Source: CAZCPB01 sp964500365 (lineage in GTDB: Bacteria > Planctomycetota > Phycisphaerae > Phycisphaerales > UBA1924). Taken from it: 13,951 bases of DNA. The notes beneath the pieces were generated by a model, which was given only the letters and a program-made list of their open reading frames with translations, did no database searches and was not told the origin of the DNA. The DNA lies in the NCBI GenBank assembly GCA_964500365.1, contig CAZCPB010000100.1:1-13951 (forward strand), written 5' to 3'. Each line of letters starts with the position of its first letter. Positions within the stretch are counted from its first letter, which is position 1. Of this stretch, positions 8,004-13,951 are shown piece by piece. A program made the translations under genes and the position numbers.

Positions 8004-8953
8004 GGGCTCACCGCCCGCGCGACTTCGCGCGCCCGGTCACGCTTCAGTTCCCATGCGCGCTCGACCGTGATGGGCTCGAAGCGGACCGCGTCGCGGGGGC
8101 GCAACTGCCCCAGCACCGGGAGATCGACGCTCGCCACGCACGCGATCACCGGGTAGCCGCCCGTGGTCGGGTGATCGCACATGAGCACGATCGGCTGTCC
8201 GTCGGCGGGCACCTGCACCGCGCCCCACATGACTCCCTCGCTGGCCATCCGTCCCTCGTCCGGAACTGCGATCGCCGGACCCGACAGCCGGATCCCGACG
8301 CGATCGGACTGTTCGGCCATCCCGAAAGGGGAACTCCAGAATCGTTCGACCGCGTCCGCGGAGAATCGCTTGTAGTGCGGCCCCGGCACAGCACGAAGGA
8401 TGCGCCGCGACAGCAACTCATCGGCGAGCGAGACTCCCGGCGCGGTCAGGCCCGCGCCGGCCGGCCCCGGTGCTCCCGTGGACAGTTGGTCGCCCGCGCG
8501 AAGGGCCCGGCCCTCATGACCGCCGAACCCGCCGGACACCAGGGTTGAGCCGCTGCCCAGCAGACGCGGCACGGTGAAACCGCCCGCTACGCACAGGTAT
8601 GCGCGGCAGCCGGCTTCGAAACGCCCGAATCGGACCGTGTCGCCCGCCAGCACCGGCACGCGTGTCCGATCGGTCCACTCGCGGGCCGGCGCGCCGTCCC
8701 GATCGATCCAGCCGCGCACCCTTGCGCCCGAGACCGCGAACGCCGACGCCGATGCGAACTCGCACGTGAGGCCGGTCAGCGTCATCTCGATCGCCGGCGC
8801 GCCCGGCGCGTTGCCCAGCACGCGATTGCCGAGTTCGAGCGATACAGAGTCGGCCGCCCCGCCGCGGGGCACGCCCGAAGCGCCGAACCCCGAGCGCCCG
8901 AGATCCTGCATGGTTGAGAACAGGCCCGGCACGATGATCCGGATCGTGCCCAC
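8000..8953 (-). CDS. pxpC: 5-oxoprolinase subunit PxpC (KipA / biotin-dependent carboxyltransferase-like)
   Basis: The product is 317 aa, the family length for PxpC/KipA. With PxpB it forms the part of the 5-oxoprolinase that phosphorylates the substrate; the fold resembles urea amidolyase and carboxyltransferase domains. Motifs seen are PGLFSTMQDLGR (9-20), GVPRGGAAD (27-35), AYLCVAGGF in the middle and a C-terminal TGGYPVIACV segment. The GTG start at 8953 directly follows the TAG stop of pxpB (TAGGTG, zero spacing), and the conserved PGLFSTMQDLGR lies at the expected distance from it. The stop overlaps the MFS start as GTGA. KipA-like proteins of Bacillus have also been described as regulators of a sporulation kinase. 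The complete pxp context here argues for the oxoprolinase role. Confidence 0.95.
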   Translation of the reverse strand: MGTIRIIVPGLFSTMQDLGRSGFGASGVPRGGAADSVSLELGNRVLGNAPGAPAIEMTLTGLTCEFASASAFAVSGARVRGWIDRDGAPAREWTDRTRVPVLAGDTVRFGRFEAGCRAYLCVAGGFTVPRLLGSGSTLVSGGFGGHEGRALRAGDQLSTGAPGPAGAGLTAPGVSLADELLSRRILRAVPGPHYKRFSADAVERFWSSPFGMAEQSDRVGIRLSGPAIAVPDEGRMASEGVMWGAVQVPADGQPIVLMCDHPTTGGYPVIACVASVDLPVLGQLRPRDAVRFEPITVERAWELKRDRAREVARAVSP

Positions 8954-9652
8954 CTATGCACCGTTCCCGGGTTGGAGTTCGGCGAACTTCGCGGCGGTGA
9001 TCGGCACGAAGCGCACCCGGTCCCCCGCGGCGAGCATCGACGGGGGTTCTCGCCCCGCGTCAAAGAGCTTCAGCGGGGTACGGCCGATCAAGTTCCACCC
9101 TCCCGCGGTCGAGCGCGGATACACCCCCGCCTGTTCTCCAGCGATCGCCACGCTCCCGGCCGGCACTCGAACGCGGGGCCGGTCCAAGCGCGGCACGGAC
9201 AGCACCCCGGGCAGCCCGCTCAGGTACGGGAAGCCGGGCGAGAAGCCTATGAAGCACACGCGATACTCCGCCGCGCTGTGGCGTACGACCACGTCCTCCG
9301 CGCTGAGTCCGCACTGCGCCGCCACGGAATCGAGGTCGGGCGCGAACGGCCGCTCGTAGCACACGGGGATCTCGACCTCGCGGGGCGAGCCGGAGTGCAC
9401 GCTCGCATGAGCTTGGTCCAGCGCCGAAATGACAAGCTCGCGCACGCGCCGAGGATCGACGGCATCGTCCTTCAGGCGGATCAGCAGCGTCGCATACGCC
9501 GGGACCACGTCGTCGAGTTCGTGAATCGCGGCCCGCGCCAGTGCTTCCGCGGCCGCCAGCACGCGCCGGCGCGTCTCTTCCGAGCGGTCGGCGCCGGCAC
9601 GCACGCGCAGGTGCGAGTCGCCCGCCCACTCGACCTCGAACCCGCCGTTCAC
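8954..9652 (-). CDS. pxpB: 5-oxoprolinase subunit PxpB (KipI family)
   Basis: This 232-aa protein is the partner of PxpC in the ATP-dependent 5-oxoprolinase. Family motifs are clear: IGFSPGFPYLSGLP (135-148), VPAGSVAIAGEQAGVYP (163-179) and GGWNLIGRTPLKLFD (184-198). The start is GTG at 9652; a GGGAG-type Shine-Dalgarno lies upstream at slightly long spacing. It is the first gene of the minus-strand block pxpB-pxpC-MFS-pxpA-hrpA and sits 55 bp from the divergently transcribed tRNA gene, so the operon promoter must lie in that gap or overlap the tRNA. I see only a weak -10 (AATACT, complement of about 9695-9700) and no convincing -35 for it. The stop TAG is immediately followed by the pxpC GTG. 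Confidence 0.94.
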   Translation of the reverse strand: MNGGFEVEWAGDSHLRVRAGADRSEETRRRVLAAAEALARAAIHELDDVVPAYATLLIRLKDDAVDPRRVRELVISALDQAHASVHSGSPREVEIPVCYERPFAPDLDSVAAQCGLSAEDVVVRHSAAEYRVCFIGFSPGFPYLSGLPGVLSVPRLDRPRVRVPAGSVAIAGEQAGVYPRSTAGGWNLIGRTPLKLFDAGREPPSMLAAGDRVRFVPITAAKFAELQPGNGA

Positions 9653-9669
9653 CGGGCACGTCTCCCGTC

Positions 9670-9697
9670 TTGCCGCGGATCAGCCCACGCCTAGTAT
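9670..9697 (+). promoter_or_regulatory. Promoter of the tRNA gene
   Basis: A -35-like TTGCCG (9670-9675) and a -10-like TAGTAT (9692-9697) are 16 bases apart, which predicts a transcript start near 9704, about four bases before the mature tRNA. The spacing and position fit a sigma-70 type tRNA promoter. It lies back to back with the start of pxpB. Confidence 0.5.
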
Positions 9698-9707
9698 TGA
9701 CCCGATC

Positions 9708-9782
9708 GCCGAGGTAGCTCAGCTGGTTTAGAGCGCTGGATTCATAACCCGGAGGTCGTGGGTTCGAGTCCCACCCTCGGCA
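9708..9782 (+). tRNA. tRNA with CAU anticodon, probably elongator tRNA-Met
   Basis: This is a 75-nt cloverleaf with a 7-bp acceptor stem (GCCGAGG 9708-9714 with CCTCGGC 9775-9781) and discriminator A at 9782. The D stem is GCTC/GAGC (9717-9720, 9731-9734). The anticodon loop is TTCATAA (9741-9747) with CAT at 9743-9745, and the T arm is GTGGG-TTCGAGT-CCCAC (9758-9774). The fully paired G1-C72 excludes an initiator tRNA, which has an unpaired first position. Acceptor pairs 4-5 are G-C and A-T rather than the C-G pairs of typical tRNA-Ile2, which favours Met over lysidine-modified Ile2; this is inference. The anticodon stem has an A-C opposition at 31-39 and a T-G wobble at 28-42. CCA is not encoded. 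The tolC-like gene converges on it, ending 13 bp away. Confidence 0.93.
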
Positions 9783-9795
9783 CTTCTCCCCACCG

Positions 9796-11577
9796 TTACT
9801 CGTGCTTTGATTCGTTCGCCGCGGGCGCTGCTCCGTGCGCCTCAGGATTCTCGCCCGGCGCGGTGTCGTGCGCGGGCGGCGATTCGGGGGCACCCGCGGG
9901 TTCCTCGGTGTCGCCCTGAGCGACCCGGTCGCCCCACGACACCCGGTCGGCGCCGAGCAGGGTGCCCGTCGCGAACGCCAGGTCCACCTGCGCGATCTGG
10001 TACGCCGCGACCGCGAGGTGGAAGCCGACCTTCGCGTCTGCCGCGCGGGTCTCGGCGTCGAGCACGTCGGTGCTGGTGCGCATGCCGAGCTGGAACTGCC
10101 GTCGCTCGGCCTCGAAGTTCCGCTCCTCGGCCCGGACGGTCTGCCGGGCGGCCTGGATCTGTTCCCACGCCGTGCGCAGGTTGTCCAGCGCGCTGAGTAC
10201 TTCCTGCTTGATCGATTGCTCGCGGTCCTCACGCGTGGCAAGGCGCTGGAGCCGCTCGAGAATCGCCCGGTGAACACGGGCCTCGGCCGCGGCGTTCCCC
10301 AGGGGCACCTCGACGTTCAGCCCCACGATCCAGCCCAGCGACTCGGCCCGGCCCATCGCGTAGTTGGCCTCGCGCACGCCTTCGCCCATCCCGTTGATCC
10401 GGAAGGCGTAGTCCAGCGTGCACAGGGGCAGCGCCTGGTTGCGGGCAAAGTCGATCGTGCTCAGCGCCTGGGCGATGCGGAGCTCGATCTCGAGCAGCTC
10501 GCCGCGGTTCACCAGCGCCATAGCCATCATCGACTCGTCGTCGATCGCAAACGGCACCAGTCGCGGCGGGGAGTCGACCGTCAGCACCACCGGCGAATCG
10601 ACATCGGCCCCCGGCAGGTTGATCACCCGCTTGAGCTGGCGAAGCCGCTCACGGTGCTCGTTCTGCGCGCGGAGGATCGAGTCGATCCGGCGCGCCAGCC
10701 CCGCCTCGGCCCGCACGATCTCGATCTCGGGCCCGACGTTGTTCTTGAACCGGGCCTCGGCCTCCTGCACCTGGCGCATCGCCGTGTCGAACTGCCGAGC
10801 GCGCACCTCGAGGATCCTTTCCGAGGCGTACAGCAGCCAGTACGCGCGGTCGGCCGCCGCGAGCTGGCGGATCACCTCGACCTTGGTCCGCGCCTCGGTC
10901 GCCTGCGACTCCATCGACGCGATGCGGATCGAGTAGGTCGCCGCGTCGCGGCCCGCATCGCGCAGCAGCGGCTGCGAGAACGCCAGTTCCACGTCCTGCG
11001 ACCAGTCCCCCCCGAACGCGGGCAGGTCGCCGAACTCCTCGTTCTTGACCAGCGGGAACCGCACGACCGCCTCGCCGCCGGTCCGCAAGGGAACCCGAAC
11101 CCCCGGGTCGAGCGAGAACGGCTCAACGTCGCGGTCGGGGAACACGACGGGGCGCGACGGGTCGGCCATGCTCCCCTCGACCCGGGCGAAGAACGCGGCC
11201 TCGAACTTCGCTTCCTCGACCGACAGATCTTCCTTGGCCAGGCGAGGCTCGAACAACGCCACGTTCAGGTTCAGGTTGTGGCGGAGCGTCCACGCGCGGC
11301 ACTGATCGATCTTGACCGGCGCGGTCGGCGCCCCCGCGAACGGGTCCGCCGGCCTCTCCCGCTTGAAGGTCTGCGACTCGGGCGGCGCCGGGAGCGCCAG
11401 GCTTTCCAGCTCCAACGGGCCCGCCGAGTGCAGCCGCTCGGGATCGAGTCGCAGTCCGTAGTCGGAGTCCTTCGGCCCCAGCGGCCCGTCGCACCCCCCC
11501 GCGCCGGCGGAGAGGGTCGCGAGCGCCCATATCCATCGAACGCGTCGTCTTATGTTTCGCTCACGCGATCTGTGCAT
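9796..11577 (-). CDS. TolC-family outer-membrane efflux protein with lipoprotein-like signal
   Basis: This 593-aa protein is of the outer membrane efflux (TolC/OEP) family, which forms trimeric channels from the outer membrane into the periplasm. The N-terminus has an Arg-rich head (residues 3-14), a short hydrophobic run and GAGGC with Cys29, a loose lipobox, so the mature protein is probably lipidated. Two OEP repeats follow. The first contains the FSQPLLRDAGRDA region and a long helix (ATEARTKVEVIRQLAAADRAYWLL); the second contains GLNVEVPLGN and the helix with LDNLRTAWEQIQAARQTVR. The protein ends in an Ala/Pro/Glu-rich tail of about 45 residues. The ATG at 11577 has a GGGGG ribosome-binding-like run just upstream. 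The gene is divergent from the HlyD/PCAT pair across 133 bp, so it is the likely outer-membrane exit for that exporter. It could also serve other pumps. Confidence 0.9.
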   Translation of the reverse strand: MHRSRERNIRRRVRWIWALATLSAGAGGCDGPLGPKDSDYGLRLDPERLHSAGPLELESLALPAPPESQTFKRERPADPFAGAPTAPVKIDQCRAWTLRHNLNLNVALFEPRLAKEDLSVEEAKFEAAFFARVEGSMADPSRPVVFPDRDVEPFSLDPGVRVPLRTGGEAVVRFPLVKNEEFGDLPAFGGDWSQDVELAFSQPLLRDAGRDAATYSIRIASMESQATEARTKVEVIRQLAAADRAYWLLYASERILEVRARQFDTAMRQVQEAEARFKNNVGPEIEIVRAEAGLARRIDSILRAQNEHRERLRQLKRVINLPGADVDSPVVLTVDSPPRLVPFAIDDESMMAMALVNRGELLEIELRIAQALSTIDFARNQALPLCTLDYAFRINGMGEGVREANYAMGRAESLGWIVGLNVEVPLGNAAAEARVHRAILERLQRLATREDREQSIKQEVLSALDNLRTAWEQIQAARQTVRAEERNFEAERRQFQLGMRTSTDVLDAETRAADAKVGFHLAVAAYQIAQVDLAFATGTLLGADRVSWGDRVAQGDTEEPAGAPESPPAHDTAPGENPEAHGAAPAANESKHE

Positions 11578-11592
11578 TCGACCCCCAGCGGC

Positions 11593-11653
11593 GGACCGTA
11601 CAACGAGTGCCGGTCCCGGGACCCGCGCCAGTGTAACGAATCGGCGCGGACCC
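11593..11653. promoter_or_regulatory. Candidate shared operator: GGACC/GGTCC cluster with palindrome
   Basis: Within the 133-bp gap between the divergent tolC-like and hlyD-like genes, GGACC occurs at 11593, 11619 and 11648 and GGTCC at 11612. A further GGACC at 11705 lies in the ribosome-binding region of hlyD. The pair at 11612-11623 forms the perfect 12-bp palindrome GGTCCCGGGACC. The first copy, GGACCG, and CGGTCC at 11611 also form an inverted repeat with a 12-base spacer. The motif density is above what the base composition suggests. That it binds a regulator is inference. Confidence 0.35.
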
Positions 11654-11685
11654 TTGGCGCGCCGCCGGGCGGTTTCCTGTATACT
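11654..11685 (+). promoter_or_regulatory. Probable promoter of the hlyD-PCAT operon
   Basis: A good -10 box, TATACT (11680-11685), stands out in very GC-rich sequence about 25 bases before the hlyD ATG. The best -35 candidate is TTGGCG (11654-11659), but the spacer is 20 bases, longer than ideal, so the promoter may be weak or activator-dependent. A start near 11692 would leave a leader of about 20 bases. Confidence 0.45.
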
Positions 11686-11699
11686 CGGCGTTCAGGCCC

Positions 11700-11706
11700 G
11701 AGGGGG
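11700..11706 (+). promoter_or_regulatory. Ribosome binding site of the hlyD-like gene
   Basis: GAGGGGG lies four bases before the ATG at 11711 and fixes this start. The frame is open back to 11552, but that longer reading would overlap the start of the divergent tolC-like gene and pass through the promoter. Confidence 0.65.
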
Positions 11707-11710
11707 ACCG

Positions 11711-12967
11711 ATGTCCAAGAAGATCTTCCGAGAGACCGCGCTCGAGCGATTGTCCTCTCCCGAGCAACTCGACCGCATGATCCGTGTCACGAGCCCGCGC
11801 GGGTGGATGTCGCTCACCGCGCTCTGGGCGGTCGTCGGCGCGGTCATCGCCTGGTCCTTCCTCGGGCGCGTTCCGACCACGGAGGCGGGTAAGGGCATCC
11901 TCATTCCGACCGGCGGGCCGCAGCAGGTCGTCGCCCCTTCGGCCGGGCGGCTGAAGGCCATCCTCGTTTCATTGCACGGCGAGGTCAAGGTGGGCGACGT
12001 CGTCGCCGAGATCGACAAGCAGGACCTCCAGGCCCAGCTCGCCCAGGCCGAACTCAGCCTCAGGGACCTCCGCGACCGGAAGGACCGGCTCGACGCCTCC
12101 GACATCGAGCTCCGCGACGTCCAGCAGAACGTGTCCGCCGTCGAGCGGCGCGAGCTCGAAGCGCTGATCTCCAAGCTCACGGAAAAGATCGCCTGGCGCC
12201 GGGAGTACAAGGCCTCCGTCGCGCAGCTCGTCGCCGACGGCATGATGACGGAGATCGACGTCAAGCGCGTGCAGGAGGAGATCGAAGCGATCGAGGCCAC
12301 CATCGAGGCCTCGCGCAGCCAGCTCGAAAAGCTCGGCGCGCAGGCCAAGTCCGCCGACGCCCAGCGCGACCGCGACCGACTCAACCGCCAGCTCGAGGTG
12401 GACAAGGCCGCCCGCGAGGTCGAGCTGCTCCGCGACCGCATCCAGCGCGAGAGCCGCATCGTCAGCCAGGTCTCGGGGCGCATCGCCGAGATCCGCGCCG
12501 CCGTCAACACCAACGTTGCCGCGGGCGACCCCATTCTCTTCCTGCAGAGCGCCCGCGGCGACCGCGCCGAGCTGACCGCCGTGCTCTACGTCAAGGCCGG
12601 ACCGGGGAAGAGCATCAAGAAGGGCATGGAGGCCTTCATTCTCCCGAGCACCGTCAAGCGCGAGGAGCACGGCAGCATCATCGGCCAGGTTGAGACCGTC
12701 GCCGAGGTGCCCACCAGCCGCTCGGCCATGCTCGTCCGTCTCGGCGACCCCAGCCTCGTGGAGCAGTTCGTCCGCGACGTCGGACTTCCGCTCGAAGTCA
12801 CCGTCAGCCTTGCCGTGGACACGACCACGACGAGCGGCTTCAAGTGGACGTCCGGGAAAGGCCCGCCGGTGCAGATCTCCGAGGGCACCCTCTGCACCGG
12901 CTGGATCACCATCAAAAAGCAGCGCCCGGTGAGCCTCGTCATCCCCCAGCTCGGGGACGAGGGTTGA
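11711..12967 (+). CDS. HlyD-family adaptor of NHLP-type peptide export system
   Basis: This 418-aa membrane-fusion (periplasmic adaptor) protein has one N-terminal membrane helix (about 31-52) and a half lipoyl-like domain (about 72-103, VVAPSAGRLKAILV). A long charged coiled coil follows (about 104-250), then the second half-lipoyl segment (about 253-283, VSGRIAEIRAAVNTNVAAGD) and a beta-barrel C-terminal region. The N-terminal LERLSSPEQLD and VTSPRGW segments are, from memory, characteristic of the NHLM/NHLP bacteriocin-system HlyD family (TIGR03794), whose members sit beside C39-peptidase ABC exporters, exactly as here. Its role is to link the inner-membrane exporter to an outer-membrane channel. 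The start is fixed by the GAGGGGG ribosome binding site. The stop TGA is two bases before the next ATG, so the two genes are co-transcribed and probably co-translated. Confidence 0.92.
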   Translation: MSKKIFRETALERLSSPEQLDRMIRVTSPRGWMSLTALWAVVGAVIAWSFLGRVPTTEAGKGILIPTGGPQQVVAPSAGRLKAILVSLHGEVKVGDVVAEIDKQDLQAQLAQAELSLRDLRDRKDRLDASDIELRDVQQNVSAVERRELEALISKLTEKIAWRREYKASVAQLVADGMMTEIDVKRVQEEIEAIEATIEASRSQLEKLGAQAKSADAQRDRDRLNRQLEVDKAAREVELLRDRIQRESRIVSQVSGRIAEIRAAVNTNVAAGDPILFLQSARGDRAELTAVLYVKAGPGKSIKKGMEAFILPSTVKREEHGSIIGQVETVAEVPTSRSAMLVRLGDPSLVEQFVRDVGLPLEVTVSLAVDTTTTSGFKWTSGKGPPVQISEGTLCTGWITIKKQRPVSLVIPQLGDEG

Positions 12968-12969
12968 GC

Positions 12970-13951
12970 ATGGGCGAGACCGAAACTCCGGACACCGCCG
13001 AGACCGAAGAGTCCAAGCCCCGGCGACGCCGGCGCCGGCGCGTGCACGCCCCGACCGTCCTCCAGATGGAGGCCGTCGAATGCGGCGCGGCCTGCCTGGC
13101 CATGTGCCTGGCCTACCACCGCAAGTACGTCGCCCTCGAGCAGCTCCGCGTCGATTGCGGCGTTTCGCGCGACGGCAGCAACGCCGCCTCCGTCCTCGGC
13201 GCGGCGCGCCTCCATGGCATGACCGGCTCGGGCTACAAGATGGAGCCCGAGCACCTCCGGGACATCGCCCTCCCCGCCATCATCTTCTGGGAGTTCAACC
13301 ACTTCGTCGTCCTCGAGGGGATCGGCCGAAAGCTCGTGTACCTCAACGACCCCGCCTCGGGTCGCCGCACCGTCACCCACGCCGAGTTCGACCGCTCCTT
13401 CACCGGGATCGTCCTGGTCATGGAGCCGGGGCCCGAGTTCAAGCGCGGCGGGCAGCGGCCCAGCGTCCTCCGCGGCCTGGCCTCACGCTTCGCCGGCGTC
13501 TCCTCGGGCGTCACGTTCTGCGTCCTGGCGGGCCTGGGCATGGTCATCCCGGGCCTTGCCATCCCGACCCTCGCCAAGGTCTTCGTGGACAACGTGCTGG
13601 TCGCCAATTTCGACAACTGGATCGCGCCGGTGCTCCTGGGCATGGCGGGCGCCGCCGTGATGCGGGGCATTTTCACCGCCCTGCAGCGGTTCTACCTGAT
13701 GCGCGCCTCGACCAAGCTCTCGGTGGTCATGACCGGCAAGTTCCTCTGGCACGTGCTCCGGCTGCCCACCAGCTTCTTCGCCCAGCGCTACGCGGGCGAC
13801 GTCAGCGGTCGCGTGGCCAGCAACGACCGCGTCGCCCAGCTCCTCACCGGCGAGCTGGCGGCCAACTCGATCGGCCTGCTCACGGCCGTTTTCTACGCGA
13901 TCCTCATGGCCTGGTACGACCCGATCATGATGCTCGTCGGCGTCTCGCTCT
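12970..13951 (+). CDS. C39 peptidase/ABC exporter of NHLP type (PCAT), N-terminal part
   Basis: The first 327 residues of a peptidase-containing ABC transporter are present; the frame is open to the window edge. An acidic start and a run of seven Arg (18-24) precede a peptidase C39 domain with all catalytic elements: oxyanion Gln32, nucleophile Cys38 in QMEAVECGAACL, His111 in NHFVVLEG and Asp127 in LNDPASG. This domain cleaves leaders after a double-glycine-type site on the cytoplasmic side. Transmembrane helices of the exporter domain begin at about residue 180 (GVSSGVTFCVLAGLGMVIPG). The sugar-free, peptide-type ATPase domain should follow off-window. The text PTVLQMEAVECGAA, FWEFNHFVVLEG and FTGIVLVMEPGPEF matches, from memory, the NHLM/NHLP ABC peptidase family (TIGR03796). 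The gene starts two bases after hlyD. The substrate is not encoded in the window. Confidence 0.93.
   Translation, partial: MGETETPDTAETEESKPRRRRRRRVHAPTVLQMEAVECGAACLAMCLAYHRKYVALEQLRVDCGVSRDGSNAASVLGAARLHGMTGSGYKMEPEHLRDIALPAIIFWEFNHFVVLEGIGRKLVYLNDPASGRRTVTHAEFDRSFTGIVLVMEPGPEFKRGGQRPSVLRGLASRFAGVSSGVTFCVLAGLGMVIPGLAIPTLAKVFVDNVLVANFDNWIAPVLLGMAGAAVMRGIFTALQRFYLMRASTKLSVVMTGKFLWHVLRLPTSFFAQRYAGDVSGRVASNDRVAQLLTGELAANSIGLLTAVFYAILMAWYDPIMMLVGVSL

Noticed and set aside
9708..9782. tRNA gene as an integration site of a mobile element
   Set aside because: There is no integrase, no repeated tRNA 3' end and no compositional change nearby.
11656..11663. GGCGCGCC palindrome upstream of hlyD
   Set aside because: Such an 8-bp GC palindrome is common by chance at this base composition and is not repeated in the region.
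11552..11710. Longer N-terminus for the HlyD-like protein
   Set aside because: It would overlap the divergent tolC start and run through the -10 box. The family-like N-terminus and a strong ribosome binding site are at 11711.
9835..11892. 685-aa plus-strand open frame across the tolC-like gene
   Set aside because: It is antisense to a clear TolC-family protein and overlaps the hlyD start. It has no domain of its own.

Overview
The window is strongly GC-rich, fully gene-dense DNA from a diderm bacterium. The combination of an NHLP-type (nitrile-hydratase-like leader peptide) export pair, a lipoprotein-type TolC homologue, many GTG starts and a tRNA without an encoded CCA fits a planctomycete, perhaps of the Phycisphaerae. 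This assignment is inference; no rRNA or marker gene is present to prove it.

Layout. (1) 1-2103, plus strand: the 3' end of a phosphomannomutase/phosphoglucomutase gene, followed without any stop codon by a P-loop ATPase that carries a two-helix membrane hairpin between its Walker A and Walker B motifs. A single extra G in the run at 480-483 would restore a stop between them. (2) 9652 down to 2144, minus strand: a five-cistron block with no intergenic base, pxpB-pxpC-MFS transporter-pxpA-hrpA. PxpABC is the ATP-dependent 5-oxoprolinase, the MFS protein is a plausible 5-oxoproline or related carboxylate carrier, and HrpA is a full DEAH-box RNA helicase whose ATG overlaps the pxpA stop. (3) 9708-9782, plus strand: a tRNA with a CAU anticodon, most likely elongator Met, with its own promoter. 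(4) 11577 down to 9796, minus strand: a TolC-family outer-membrane efflux protein with a lipoprotein-like signal. (5) 11711 to the right edge, plus strand: an HlyD-type adaptor of the NHLP class, then the start of a C39-peptidase/ABC exporter (PCAT), cut by the window edge.

How it works together. The divergent tolC / hlyD-PCAT cluster would give a complete type I-like export route. The C39 domain would trim a double-glycine leader, the ABC transporter would move the peptide across the inner membrane, HlyD would bridge the periplasm and the TolC-like protein would open the outer membrane. The precursor peptide and any modification enzymes are not in the window and would be expected beyond 13951. 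The 133-bp divergent intergenic region holds a good -10 box for hlyD and an unusual cluster of GGACC/GGTCC motifs around a perfect 12-bp palindrome, a candidate shared operator. The 5-oxoproline operon handles a damage product of glutamine and glutathione metabolism; its tight coupling to hrpA is the oddest gene arrangement here.

There is no gene-free stretch longer than 300 bases. I saw no CRISPR array, insertion sequence, integrase or rRNA.
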